DNA of 64,000 nt from Amia ocellicauda (taxonomy: Eukaryota; Chordata; Actinopteri; Amiiformes; Amiidae): the NCBI RefSeq assembly GCF_036373705.1, contig NC_089858.1, positions 37,039,137 through 37,103,136 on the forward strand, read 5' to 3'. Below the pieces are notes generated by a model. That model was not told the DNA's origin, made no database searches, and saw only the letters and a list, made by a program, of their open reading frames with translations. Every line of letters starts with the position of its first letter. Positions within the stretch are counted from its first letter, which is position 1. Below are positions 1 to 10,471 of the stretch, piece after piece. A program made the translations under genes and the position numbers.

Positions 1-2127
1 TGTATTTTTGCTTTCATTCTGCAAAATGTTTTGTGTCTGCACATCAGTGTGTTTTGACAGGGGGTGTTTTTGAATAGGGTTTCACTGTAGAAGAATGCAA
101 CATTTTCAGTGGAGACAAATACTGTAATCCATTTACACAACTGATGTACGGATGCGCAGGGTTCTGAATGATAGATGAAAGGAATAGGAGGGGATCATAA
201 TAGGACTTCCTGTGGGCAGAAGCTTTTTCTACCTCTTTGACACACCACCAGCATGGTCATAAAAAGCAGAAACAGTAAATTGGGTACAATCCTCAGTCAG
301 GTAACTTGAATTATGAATTATGTTCAAAGTTATATCAAATATCCACTTTCTGCAACTTTACAATGTTATTCCGATACAAAAAGCAAGCTTTAAATATCAC
401 TGTGTCCAACTTCCTATCTTGCCACTGTTGAAAAGGATGCTATATATAACCAGGCTAGACTGGACTTCCGCATTGATGGGGTGAAAGTCCATAATCCTGA
501 ATTATGATAAGTCACACACAGCCACAAAGCTGGACAGTGGCCTGGTTAGAGTCTGACCTCCACCGCATATAACATCTCAGGACTGAGCTAGACTGGTGCG
601 GAGTACAAATCATATGCCACATCTGTCACTGCACTACAAGTGCTGTGGAGGCAATGGGTTTGTATTACACCAGTGCTCTAATGTGTTACAGTGTTAAATA
701 CACTGTGAACCTTTGTTTTTATATTATAGTTGCATATGAAGAACAGAGCGCCTGCTGTTCATTTTCTATTACCTATCTAGAAACCTTTGCTTTTATTCTT
801 CTAGCTACTGCTTGGAGGTTCACAAGGATTTCAGAGGGGGTGTTTTCTGAAATCCTAAAGGTTTTTAATACAGTCTAGACTGACCGAGAGGGGGAACTTT
901 TAGTTTGCAACAACGTGAAAGAGACAAGATGCTGGAACTAGGAATGTGATGGCCCATTCTAATTTTTTATACATTTTGTGTAATTTGCAGTTGGTTTGGT
1001 TTTGCTTCATTTCAGTGATTTCGGAAGTGCAAGGCTTCACTGTAAACAGACTGTGTTGAGTATAAACTGTGCTTTCCTGTTGTCTCCATCTCAGAGCAGT
1101 CTTGGAATTAGGATGCGTGCCCAGCAGCACAACTTCTGGTCGAAACAAAACAAAACAAAACAAGAACAAACAAAATAAAAACAAATTGCACAGAATAAAC
1201 AAACATGAATAAACACTGTCCTTCCCATCAACATTCCTCATGTATAACTCTCAGCCCTGTATCTGAAGTAGAACTGTGCCTACCGGTTCTGGGTAAAAAG
1301 GTAGACTGATGCCAGTCCCACGTTCCGCTATTTCTGCTTCTGCTTATCTATGTATATATGGAAGGTATAAACCAAAATGGCTCCTGTGGTTCCAGCGATA
1401 TACGTGATGAGGCCTGAGGCAAAGGGTTATACATTCAATTATTAAAATAATTAATTAGTCAGCACACTCACTGTCACGCCAGACCTTCCTGAAAGAAGTA
1501 ATTCCCTTAGATGAAATAGCCTCTGGGTTCCCTACAGTCAATATTAAGCCTTCACCTGCTTTGCGGTGAACACCACATTCAGAACAGAAAGAAAAACCAA
1601 AGCTGGCCACATCTCAGTGCTGTGTCCAACAGTTGTGTTACTGTTAGGTTTCTCTTACAAATCCATGGGTTTTCTGAACACAGCCCAGGTGTCAATGAAA
1701 GGGAACTATGGGCTTGTCTGTTTGGTTCAGGTATTCGTTTATTGAGTGTGACACACACTTGAGTGGCTAAGTGATAGTGTGTTACCTTATTACATAACGT
1801 CAAGATTTGGCGAAGTGAAAACGTCCTCGACATAAAATAAAGGCCGTAGACGTCTGCACAGCAATGCCAGTATGTTTGCTTTGGGTGTAACACCAACAAA
1901 AATGTCACTATCTGGTCACACCTCTCCTACCACAGCAAGCGAGACAGCCATGGCAGCATTATCAGAGTCAGTCCTTCATCCTGGAATAACAATTCATATC
2001 CCCCATAAAGAACTATGCATGTGTTTGCGAATTCATACACACATACAGTATATTAATATTATGTGTTATACGACTTTGAGTACAGCATATAGTACACACA
2101 CTGTTGGATACTTACTGAATAGGCCTA
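1..2127. other. GRK intron 1, distal part
   Basis: Non-coding sequence lying inside intron 1 of the minus-strand GRK gene whose first exon is at 4501-4552. I looked on the minus strand for the expected second GRK exon (a basic Lys/Arg-rich stretch, then the start of the RGS-homology region) and saw none, so intron 1 probably runs past the left edge. Short open frames here lack splice context and resemble no family. The stretch is A/T-rich with no recognisable repeat until the Tc1 element begins. Confidence 0.5.
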
Positions 2128-2355
2128 CAGTGAGGAAAAAAAGTATTTGATCCCCTGCTGATTTTGTTTGTTTGCCCACTGAAAAATAAATGATCAGTCT
2201 ATAATTGTAATGGTAGGTGTATTTTAACAGTGAGAGACAGAATAACAACAAAAAAATCCAGAAAAACGCATTTCAAAAAAGTTATACATTGATTTGCATG
2301 TTAATGATGGAAATAAGTATTTGATCCCCTATCAATCAGCAAGATTTCTGGCTCC

Positions 2356-2443
2356 CAGGTGTCTTTTATACAGGTAACGAGCTGAGACTCTCTTAAAGGG
2401 AGAGCTCCTAATCTCAGCTCGTTACCTGTATAAAAGACACCTG
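2356..2443. repeat. 32-bp-arm palindrome inside Tc1 copy A
   Basis: The arm at 2356-2387 and the arm at 2412-2443 are perfect reverse complements (32 of 32), separated by 24 bp. The palindrome lies between the inner terminal repeat and the transposase start at 2486. In copy B the same feature has 44-bp arms and a 9-bp loop, so copy A appears to have lost about 10 bp from the end of its left arm. It could fold as a hairpin in DNA or in the transposase mRNA leader. Confidence 0.85.
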
Positions 2444-2485
2444 TCCACAGAAACAATCAATCAATCAGATTCCAAACTCTCCACC

Positions 2486-3489
2486 ATGGCCAAGACCAAA
2501 GAGCTGTCCAAGGTTGTCAGGGACAAGATTGTAGACCTACACAAGGCTGGAATGGGCTACAAGACCATCGCCAAGCAGCTTGGTGAGAAGGTGACAACAG
2601 TTGGTGCGATTATTCACAAATAAACCCAAAACCCAAAATAACTGTCAGTCTCCCTCAGTCTGGGGCTCCATGCAAGATCTCACCTCGTGGAGTTTCAATG
2701 ATCATGAGAACGGTGAGGAATCAGCCCAGAACTACAAGGGAGGATCTTGTTAATGATCTCAAGGCAGCTGGGACCATAGTCACCAAGAAAACAATTGGTA
2801 ACACACTACGCCATGAAGGACTGAAATCCTGCAGCGCCCACAAGGCCCCCCTGCTCAAGAAAGCACATGTACAGGCCCGTCTGAAGTTTGCCAACATCTG
2901 AATGATTCAGAGGAGAACTGGGTGAAATTGTTCAGGTCAGATGAGACCAAAATCGAGCTCTTTGGCATCAACTCAACTCGCCGTGTTTGGAGGAGGAGGA
3001 ATGACCCCAAGAACACCATCCCCACCGTCAAACATGGAGGTGGAAACATTATGCTTTGGGGGTGTTTCTCTGACAGGACAACTGCACCGCATCAAAGGGA
3101 CGATGGACGGGGCCATGTACCGTCAAATCTTGGGTGAGAACCTCCTTCCCTCAGCCAGGGCATTGAAAATGGGTCGTGGATGGATATTCCAGCATGACAA
3201 TGACCCAAAACACACAGCCAAGGCAACAAAGGAGTGGCTCAAGAAGAAGCACATTAAGGTCCTGGAGTGGCCTAGCCAGTCTCCAGACCTTAATCCCATA
3301 GAAAATCTGTGGAGGGAGCTGAAGGTTCGAGTTGCCAAACGTCAGCCTCGAAACCTTAATGACTTGGAGAGGATCTGCAAAGAGGAGTGGGACAAAATCC
3401 CTCCTGAGATGTGTGCAAACCTGGTGGCCAACTACAAGAAACGTCTGACCTCTGTGATTGCCAACAAGGGTTTTGCCACCAAGTACTAA
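2486..3489 (+). pseudogene. Tc1 transposase pseudogene (copy A)
   Basis: The frame opens with MAKTKELSK and runs through the N-terminal helix-turn-helix region until a stop near 2621. The protein signal then continues in other frames to the family C-terminus (ANKGFATKY) at 3489. A second frame break sits after LKFAN at about 2898, at the same place as in copy B. A short deletion near 3070 breaks the GCFS region. The catalytic triad is still readable: SDETK, then QHDNDPKH, then NPIENLW, with 34 residues between the last D and E (DD34E). No functional transposase can be made from this copy. Confidence 0.92.
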
Positions 3490-3673
3490 GTCGAAGGGGT
3501 CGAATACTTATTTCCCTCATTAACATGCAAATCAATTTATAACTTTTTTGAAATGCATTTTTCTCTCACTGTTAAAATACATCTACCATTAAAATTATAG
3601 ACTGATCATTTCTTTGTCAGTGGGCAAACGTACAAAATCAGCAGGGGATCAAATACTTTTTTCCCCCACTGTA

Positions 3674-4159
3674 CATCATTTTGGTTTTAAGTTTTGCATA
3701 TTTGTGCCGTCTAAACGGTAGACACCCTTATTTTTTTGTAACTAAATAGAAAGTCATAGCCAGTTTGATTTGACAGGTCACGACTCTAAATTCAGCCAAT
3801 ATATTGTACAGTAAAATTGTTCAATCCTTTTGGTGTGGCAAACCAGCGACCAAAATAATAAAAGTAAATCCCACATACAGGTGCAATGGATCTAAGTGTG
3901 TCTTGTGGTGTGCAGAACACATCTCAGTCACCACAGAGAAACGACAAACAAGAAATACATCAAATTAAAAAAAGCGCATGAAGTTCCCAGCTAGGCTACC
4001 CACCACATCTGGCTAAACTGTATTCCTGAAACGGATGTGAGTGTCAGATTTGTTTTCCACTGCAGATCGACTTAAGTCAAGCAGTGACAAGGGTTGACAG
4101 CTCCGGGAAGCCACAGAAGTCACTTTTTATCCAACACGACATAATCGATACAACTCTCG
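3674..4159. other. GRK intron 1 next to the promoter
   Basis: About 490 bp of GRK intron 1 between the Tc1 element and the GC-rich palindromic repeat. It is A/T-rich on the left and becomes GC-rich toward 4130. I see no gene or repeat in it. Confidence 0.4.
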
Positions 4160-4284
4160 GGTCGCGTTGGTGTCGCGCAGATTTCCGCACTTGTGCGCAG
4201 ATCTGCACAATCCCGGCGCCCCCGTTGGCGGAGCCGCGCAGACCGGCGCAGAACAGCGGAAATGTGCGCTACACGAGCGCGACC
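4160..4284. repeat. GC-rich palindromic repeat, copy 1
   Basis: The ends are inverted repeats: GGTCGCG at 4160-4166 pairs with CGCGACC at 4278-4284. The similarity continues inward for about 30 bp (GTGT, GCGCA, ATTTCCGC) with a few mismatches. The middle contains GCGCAGATCTGC and GGCGGAGCCGCGCAGAC. In inverted orientation the middle closely matches 43050-43120 in the RNF122 promoter region. It looks like a MITE or similar dispersed unit; I found no clear target-site duplication and do not know the family. Confidence 0.6.
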
Positions 4285-4500
4285 TCTGGGCTGACCCGAC
4301 CCCCCAAGAGCGCATCGCCGCGCTGGTTACATCACCAGATACCAAATCACCCCTAGGAATCCAACCAGGAACCGGTTGATCTAGACTTCACCACGCAGAT
4401 AAAGACACATCCTGACCGCATTTATTGTATCAAGACCACCTGACAGATGCGCCCGTCTGTCTATTGACTTCACTAGCGAAATAAAACACACACGTCTTAC

Positions 4501-4552
4501 CTTCTCTCGCCTTCAGAAGTACCGTGTTGGCCACTATATTTTCCAGCTCCAT
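4501..4552 (-). CDS. GRK4/5/6-family G-protein-coupled receptor kinase, first coding exon only
   Basis: Read on the minus strand from the ATG at 4552, the exon encodes MELENIVANTVLLKARE and ends one base into a glycine codon at a GTAAGA donor (4495-4500). This peptide is the highly conserved N-terminus of the GRK4/5/6 group. In that family it forms the amphipathic helix that docks on the activated receptor; the rest of the protein (RGS-homology and kinase domains, C-terminal membrane-binding region) would lie left of the window. The split glycine matches the known first-exon boundary of human GRK5. An ATG in the same frame upstream, at 4672, is not used by the family. GRKs phosphorylate active GPCRs so that arrestin can bind. 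The peptide alone cannot tell GRK5 from GRK6 or a fish-specific paralogue, so no symbol is given. Confidence 0.9.
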
Positions 4553-5600
4553 CAATATCCACGCTGTAGAGGACCGCAGAAGATGGAAAACCCCAAACTG
4601 AAAGTGGATATGGTCGATACTGACGTCGGGACCTGCAGGTCGGATGTCTGCTACTCTGTGAAAGAACTTCAATTCGGTTCTTTTCTTCTTCTGTTTCTTT
4701 TTCTTTCGTTCTCAACCATTCGCGTCAAGGTGCAGACCCGCTGATCTCCGAGACTGTGTCGTGCACATCAGTAGTCAGTGCTCTGCAATGTACGCACGGT
4801 CCATGCAGCGCTCTGGGAAGACATGTCCACTTCGGGGAACGGGTGAACACAACACGCATGGTCTCACAATGGCAATGCACTCCCACACCGAGGTCTACAT
4901 CTTGCACCGTGTGCTTTATTGTCCACTGGCCATATCTACGCGCTCCGGGTGAGGTCTGGAAACCTGCGATCACAATGCCGAGTTTGGGAAGTACTGGGGG
5001 GCTGTCACAGGCACATCGTGCTCCCCCTCTCGGTGCGCAATCAAAGCAAGGCTCGTTTTTCTTTCTTTTTCTACGGGCTTGTGGGCTCTGGCTGAGGTCC
5101 CAGCGGCTCCCCTCGTCCCTGGTCAGTTTGGATCAGGTTGCGCAGGTACGGTTTCCTGTCGGCTTAAGCAAAAGAGCGCATCTGTGCGTGTGTGTAAGCG
5201 TGTTGCCCGACCCTGCACCGCCGAGTCCACCGCCCGCACCGCAGCGCTCGGAAGAGGCGGACCCACGGCCGCTCCTGACGCACGGACGCCGAGAGAAGAG
5301 GCAAGCCTGCCTGTCACAGACATCTGATAGCAGTTTTTTTTTTTTTTTTTTTTTGGTCAAACACCCCCGCACACACTGCCAAAGGCAAGCGGAGGAGGGA
5401 CGGGGGGGGAGGGAGACCTCGGCCAAGGTGCGGCGAATTACATGACGGAACTCCCGCGAACGAAGCAGAGTTAGAATCACTGTACCCCACTGGACAACTT
5501 GAGACGTTCATAAAGCTCCCCGGGGTGCACCGTCAGCTCTTACACTAGAGGTCTGTGGGGTGTTTCTGCCTCCGTGTATGTGTGTGTGCTCTGTGAGTGT
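4553..5600 (-). promoter_or_regulatory. CpG-rich promoter and 5' UTR region of the GRK gene
   Basis: The sequence from about 4130 to 5480 is much richer in G+C and CpG than its surroundings and lies directly upstream of the minus-strand GRK start codon, as expected for a CpG-island promoter. No TATA box was convincing and the start site was not located. A 20-bp T run sits near 5334-5354. Long open frames on both strands here are by-products of high GC content. Confidence 0.55.
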
Positions 5601-7139
5601 AGTGCACGTTTTACGTTTGACTTAAAGTTAGTTTGGAGGTGTACAGTGTGGTAGCCGGAACCCTAATGAAATGGATGCGTTTGCGTTGTAGTGCAAGCTC
5701 GGCAATATTTTCCCATATCCATTCATTTATGTATTCTTTATTTATCGTACTGTCGGGACACATATTGAGATTTTCCTGCGGCAAACAAAAGCCTCCTGAC
5801 ATAGGCATGGCCATCTCGGCAACATGGAGTAGTGAAGTCGTTAGAGAGTCAAAGTTCAGGTTTGAGGACGTAGGGCCAAAGTCTGAGGAGAACAACACAA
5901 AACGCCGGGTTATTTTTATCTCGGCCGTCCGTGATTGGCGGCTGTGCTGAGGAATTCAGGCAGGTAGACGTTCGCCCGAGGCTTGCGTTACTTACGTCAC
6001 AGTTTTTGTAGATAGTGAATCTATCAACGCCTCCAATAGGCAATAGTACATAAGTAAGTTATGAAAACATGCATATATTCCAATGAAATCAATAGATGCA
6101 CAATACTATACGGTGTCTAAATGTGTCAATACTTCTTTGAACAAAGTGCAGTTTTGGCTCATTTTATGTCATTCTTTTCTATAACTGGAACATATACACA
6201 CCTTTTTAATAGAATTACCGGAATATTAAAGTTGATATGCATATAGCTTCATACTGCTTTCAAACATTGAAAAAAAGTTAAACCGCACATTTATTCAGTA
6301 AGGCCAAGTGTGACCCAGCTTCTTGGTAAACTATACCCAAGGGTTACAGTTTCAGCTGGCTTTCTGAAACACTAAAAGCATGTGATCGCCACCTAGTGTA
6401 AAAATGTGATCACATTGGCATAGGACGCACAATGAGTGTAACAACACTACAGCTGTACTGCACTGGTGGGTTCAGCCTGTCTCGGGTGTCTCTACAGCAT
6501 CTATTGCTAATTAAGAAAAAGGTAGTATATACATCCAATGGATTAAGTAAACAATACAAAAAATATGACATCTCAAGCACCTGATAACACTTTGCTGAAG
6601 AAATTACTAACTCGGGCTCTTGTGGTGGGAAAATGTACTTTTATTATTTCTTTATATTGTTGATGGTTTCATATTAATTCCATTTGGTCTGTAAAGCAAT
6701 CATTAGTTTGTATTTACTCCTTTCTGGGGGTTACTTTAATGACTAGTTTCTTGGATTGCATACAGCTATTGTCATTGAGTTATTTTAATCAGCTACTGTC
6801 TTTAGGATCAGCTAAAACAGTATAAAGGTTGTGCATTTTGGGGAAGAGGCATTTGGTTAAGGACTTGAAACAATGTCTTTGATAAACATCTGCTGCCTGA
6901 ACAATGCTGACCAGCGCCAATCAACACATCAAACACAACAGCAACAGTAATACACTCAGGTCTATGTTAATTATGCATGTGGTAAATCTATTGGCACAAC
7001 TGTATGTTAATGAGATGTAGCCACTGCAACCTATTGTCTGTTTGAAGATACAAAAAGGCTTCTCCAACTCACATCCTTAGTTCTTTTCATAATTTCATTT
7101 GAGAGGAGAGCTCCTCCTTGTACTTATAAACATGTTACT
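5601..7139. other. Intergenic, no gene seen
   Basis: A/T-rich sequence between the GRK promoter and the LINE remnant. No exon, known repeat or regulatory site could be supported by reading both strands. The short open frames here resemble nothing I recognise. Confidence 0.4.
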
Positions 7140-7806
7140 TAATCTGTAAATTGGACCCTAAAAACATCTGGGTCAGATGGCCTAGATCCTTTCTTCCTTG
7201 AGGTAGCAGCCCCTATTATCGCAGAGCCTCATCTTTTTAACTTATCATTTCACTCTTCAGAAAATCCAAACGCTTGGAAGGCAGCTACAGGTCCTTTATT
7301 TAATGGGGGAGATCAAGCTGATCCTAACTGTTATAGGCCAATTTCCATCTTGCTTTGTGTTTCAAAGGTGCTGGAAAAACTTTCTTGATGTTAACAGTAT
7401 CCTCTCTGATATACAATCTGGTTTCTGTTCTAGTTTTGGATGTTTCACTGCAACCCTAAAAGTCTTAAATTATGTTACCGTGGCCCTTCACACAAAGTAA
7501 TGTTGTGCTTCTATATCTATTGATTTGGATAAAGCCTTTGATCAGACCATTCCATCCTTGTGGGCCGCCTAACGAGTATTGGTGTCTGTGAGAGGTCTTT
7601 GACATGGTTCACTAACTATCTCTCTCAAAGGGTCCAATGTGTATCACAACATCTGCTGTCTCCTACCTGTAACCAAGGGTGTATCACAAGGCTCGATTTT
7701 AGGCCCCACACTTTTTTCTCTCTTTCTCTCTCTATATATTTATTTATTTATTTATTTATATATAAATAACATAACGCAGGCAGTAGGAACCTCTCTCATT
7801 CACTTA
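7140..7806 (+). pseudogene. LINE reverse-transcriptase remnant, upstream part
   Basis: Conceptual translation in shifting frames gives reverse-transcriptase landmarks of a fish non-LTR retrotransposon: SGSDGLDPFF, WKAATGPLF, DPNCYRPIS, SKVLEKL, LSDIQSGF, GRLTSIGV, WFTNYLSQRVQCV and VTKGVSQGSILGP. Several frameshifts and stops interrupt it. A (TTTA)n stretch at about 7737-7760 breaks the region after the GSILGPTLFS motif. The frame reaches SLIHLY just before the expected YADD box, where a DNA transposon end is inserted at 7809. The remainder resumes at 9383. Confidence 0.8.
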
Positions 7807-7808
7807 TA

Positions 7809-7970
7809 CACTACCCATCAAAAGTTTTAGAACATTTTCCCAGTTTTTTTTTTTACATTTAAGCAGTTCAAGTCCAGTGAATAACTTGAAATGGTACAAA
7901 GTTTAAGCGGTAAACTGCCAGAGGTTAAAAAAAAAAGTTTAGGTTACCAAAAATGTACATTTCAGAGTTA
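7809..7970. mobile_element. Fragment of a second Tc1-like element (left end)
   Basis: The sequence after TA (7807-7808) starts CACTACCCATCAAAAGTTTTAG, which I recognise as a terminal sequence of a fish Tc1-like family. It is followed by A/T-rich subterminal sequence. It interrupts the LINE frame exactly at a TA and is itself interrupted at TA 7971-7972 by the DD36E element. Its right end is not clear: GGTAGTGTTA near 9230 may be a decayed terminus, and about 190 bp before the LINE resumes are unassigned. Confidence 0.6.
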
Positions 7971-7972
7971 TA

Positions 7973-9193
7973 CACTCACCTAAAGGATTATTAGGAACAC
8001 CTGTTCAATTTCTCATTAATGCAATTATCTAACCAACCAATCACATGGCAGTTGCTTCAATGCATTTAGGGGTGTGGTCCTGGTCAAGACAATCTCCTGA
8101 ACTCCAAACTGAATGTCTGAATGGGAAAGAAAGGTGATTTAAGCAATTTTGAGCATGGCATGGTTGTTGGTGCCAGACGGGCCGGTCTGAGTATTTCACA
8201 ATCTGCTCAGTTACTGGGATTTTCACGCACAACCATTTCTAGGGTTTACAAAGAATGGTGTGAAAAGGGAAAAACATCCAGTATGCGGCAGTCCTGTGGG
8301 CGAAAATGCCTTGTTGATGCTAGAGGTCAGAGGAGAATGGGCCGACTGATTCAAGCTGATAGAAGAGCAACTTTGACTGAAATAACCACTCGTTACAACC
8401 GAGGTATGCAGCAAAGCATTTGTGAAGCCACAACACGTACAACCTTGAGGCGGATGGGCTACAACAGCAGAAGACCCCACCGGGTACCACTCATCTCCAC
8501 TACAAATAGGAAAAAGAGGCTCCAATTTGCACAAGCTCACCAAAATTGGACAGTTGAAGACTGGAAAAATGTTGCCTGGTCTGATGAGTCTCGATTTCTG
8601 TTGAGACATTCAGATGGTAGAGTCAGAATTTGGCGTAAACAGAATGAGAACATGGATCCATCATGCCTTGTTACCACTGTGCAGGCTGGTGGTGGTGGTG
8701 TAATGGTGTGGGGGATGTTTTCTTGGCACACTTTAGGCCCCTTAGTGCCAATTGGGCATCGTTTAAATGCCACGGCCTACCTGAGCATTGTTTCTGACCA
8801 TGTCCATCCCTTTATGACCACCATGTACCCATCCTCTGATGGCTACTTCCAGCAGGATAATGCACCATGTCACAAAGGTCGAATCATTTCAAATTGGTTT
8901 CTTGAACATGACAATGAGTTCACTGTACTAAACTGGCCCCCACAGTCACCAGATCTCAACCCAATAGAGCATCTTTGGGATGTGGTGGAACGGGAGCTTC
9001 GTGCCCTGGATGTGCATCCCACAAATCTCCATCAACTGCAAGATGCTATCCTATCAATATGGGACAACATTTCTAAAGAATGCTTTCAGCACCTTGTTGA
9101 ATCAATGCCACGTAGAATTAAGGCAGTTCTGAAGGCGAAAGGCGGTCAAACACAGTATTAGTATGGTGTTCCTAATAATCCTTTAGGTGAGTG
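7973..9193 (+). mobile_element. Complete DD36E Tc1/mariner transposon
   Basis: A 1,221-bp element with 29-bp perfect terminal inverted repeats starting CACTCACCTAAAGGATTATT, flanked by TA duplications at 7971-7972 and 9194-9195. It contains a single uninterrupted 346-codon transposase frame. Perfect ends plus an open frame suggest a recent insertion, in contrast to the decayed LINE and Tc1 fragment that host it. The spacing of the catalytic residues places it in the DD36E group of Tc1/mariner, a group reported in several animal lineages. Confidence 0.95.
8121..9161 (+). CDS. Tc1/mariner transposase, DD36E, apparently intact
   Basis: 346 residues, a usual length for the family, from ATG 8121 to TAG 9161. 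The N-terminus has the paired helix-turn-helix DNA-binding region ([20 protein letters not shown] at about residues 21-40), followed by a basic linker. The catalytic RNase-H-fold core shows D in WSDESRF (about residue 155), D in [10 protein letters not shown] (about 248) and E in [10 protein letters not shown] count 36 residues between the second D and the E. The C-terminus, KAKGGQTQY, is typical. It would excise and reinsert the element at TA sites. There are no stops, frameshifts or missing catalytic residues. Whether it is expressed cannot be told from sequence. Confidence 0.93.
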   Translation: MGKKGDLSNFEHGMVVGARRAGLSISQSAQLLGFSRTTISRVYKEWCEKGKTSSMRQSCGRKCLVDARGQRRMGRLIQADRRATLTEITTRYNRGMQQSICEATTRTTLRRMGYNSRRPHRVPLISTTNRKKRLQFAQAHQNWTVEDWKNVAWSDESRFLLRHSDGRVRIWRKQNENMDPSCLVTTVQAGGGGVMVWGMFSWHTLGPLVPIGHRLNATAYLSIVSDHVHPFMTTMYPSSDGYFQQDNAPCHKGRIISNWFLEHDNEFTVLNWPPQSPDLNPIEHLWDVVERELRALDVHPTNLHQLQDAILSIWDNISKECFQHLVESMPRRIKAVLKAKGGQTQY

Positions 9194-9382
9194 TATACTG
9201 TTACGACACCCTCTTAAGCATTATTTGGTAGTGTTACGTGCAGCTCCTGTGCATAGAAGTTACACGGTATTCCTATAATGCGCACATCGTTTGAAAGCTT
9301 ATTGTCTTGGCTACCAGCGCGTTTCACTCTCAAACACATCCGATTTACAGTTTCTGTGTTGCCTGCCATTATTCAGCCTGTG

Positions 9383-10471
9383 TTATACTCAGCTTGTCCC
9401 TCCCCTGAATTTGTGCTAAATGTTCTGCAACAAAGTTTTTTGAGTATCCAGCAAGCTTTCTCTGCCCTTAACCTTATTCTAAACATCTCTAAAACAAAGG
9501 TCATGTGGTTTGGTAAGAAGAATATCTCATCTTCCCCTGGTGTGATTACTACAGCTGAGGGTGTGGAGCTTGAGTAAGTCTTACAAGTACTTGGGAATTT
9601 GGCTAGACAACACACTGTCCTTGTCGCAGCACATCTCCAAGCTGCAGGCCAAGGTCAAAGCTAGACTTGGGTTGCCCTACCGCAATCTTTCATCTTTTAC
9701 CCAATCTGCTAAACTCACCCTGATTCAGATGACAGTTTTACCCATGCTAGATTTTGGAGATGTAATTTACAGGTCGGCAGGTAAGTGGGCTCTTGAGCGG
9801 CTAGATGTTCTCTACCATTCAGCCATCAGATCTGCCACCAATGCTCCTTACAGAACACATCACTGCACTCTGTACACCTCCATAAATTGCCAATCACTAT
9901 ATACCTGATGCAAAATCCATTGTAGCTTATTTACAAAACCCTCTTAGGCCTTACACCTGAGATTTTTGCATCCTTCCTCCTCCATTTATAGCCCTCACTC
10001 TGCTAGTCATATCCTAAAGCAAGCACATCTTTGGATCGCTCTTCCTTTCAGTTCTCCGCACCTAGCGATTGGAATCAACATTCAAAAAATTATAAAATGA
10101 TCTACATTGCTATTTTTAAAGACACAATCACTAACATATTTACTGATACTTGCAATTGCTTCATTTGATGTGCCAGTTTACTGTAGTTCAGGTGTGCTGT
10201 TCTGTTGTTACCTATAATGTTGTACACATATTTGTGTCCTGCTGTATTGTTTTTGTCTGCTGCTAGGTCTATGTTTTTAGGTGTAGTTTTGTGGTATCTT
10301 TCTCTGTGACCGGTTAGGATGTTTCTTGTTGTGTACTGGGTGGTTTGTCTTTTTTTATTTAATACCAATACCCATACCCTACAGGAGACTTTTTTTTTTT
10401 GCCTCCTGCCAGGCTGTTATTTTAAATAAGAATTTGTTCTTAATTAACTTGCCTGGTAAAATAAAAAATAA
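9383..10471 (+). pseudogene. LINE remnant, downstream part and 3' tail
   Basis: The LINE resumes with CPSPEFVLNVLQQSF and continues through SKTKVMWFGKK, SYKYLGIWLDNTLS, LTLIQMTVLPMLDFGDVIYR and RSATNAPYRTHHC, all C-terminal reverse-transcriptase landmarks, with frameshifts near 9575 and 9905. Weak similarity goes on to about 10080. The end, AAATAAGAATTTGTTCTTAA at about 10424 followed by CTTGCCTGGTAAAATAAA, is the widespread fish LINE 3' terminus with an A-rich tail. The element is dead. Confidence 0.8.

Larger units (their letters stand above)
2128..3671 (+). mobile_element. Tc1-like transposon, copy A (decayed)
   Basis: A 1,544-bp Tc1/mariner element flanked by TA on both sides (2126-2127 and 3672-3673). 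Its ends read CAGTGAGG and the inverted CACTG. The termini are of the long IR/DR type: the direct-repeat motif AGTATTTGATCCCCT occurs near the outer end (about 2141) and again inside (about 2317), with inverted counterparts near 3496 and 3646. Cut-and-paste transposition by a DDE transposase is the family mechanism. It lies in intron 1 of the GRK gene, in the opposite orientation to that gene. A second copy of the same family is at 31386-32965. Confidence 0.93.

Noticed and set aside
4756-5445. 229-codon open frame on the plus strand
   Set aside because: It lies in the GRK CpG island, includes a run of Phe from the T20 tract, has no family resemblance, and overlaps other long frames, all expected from high GC.
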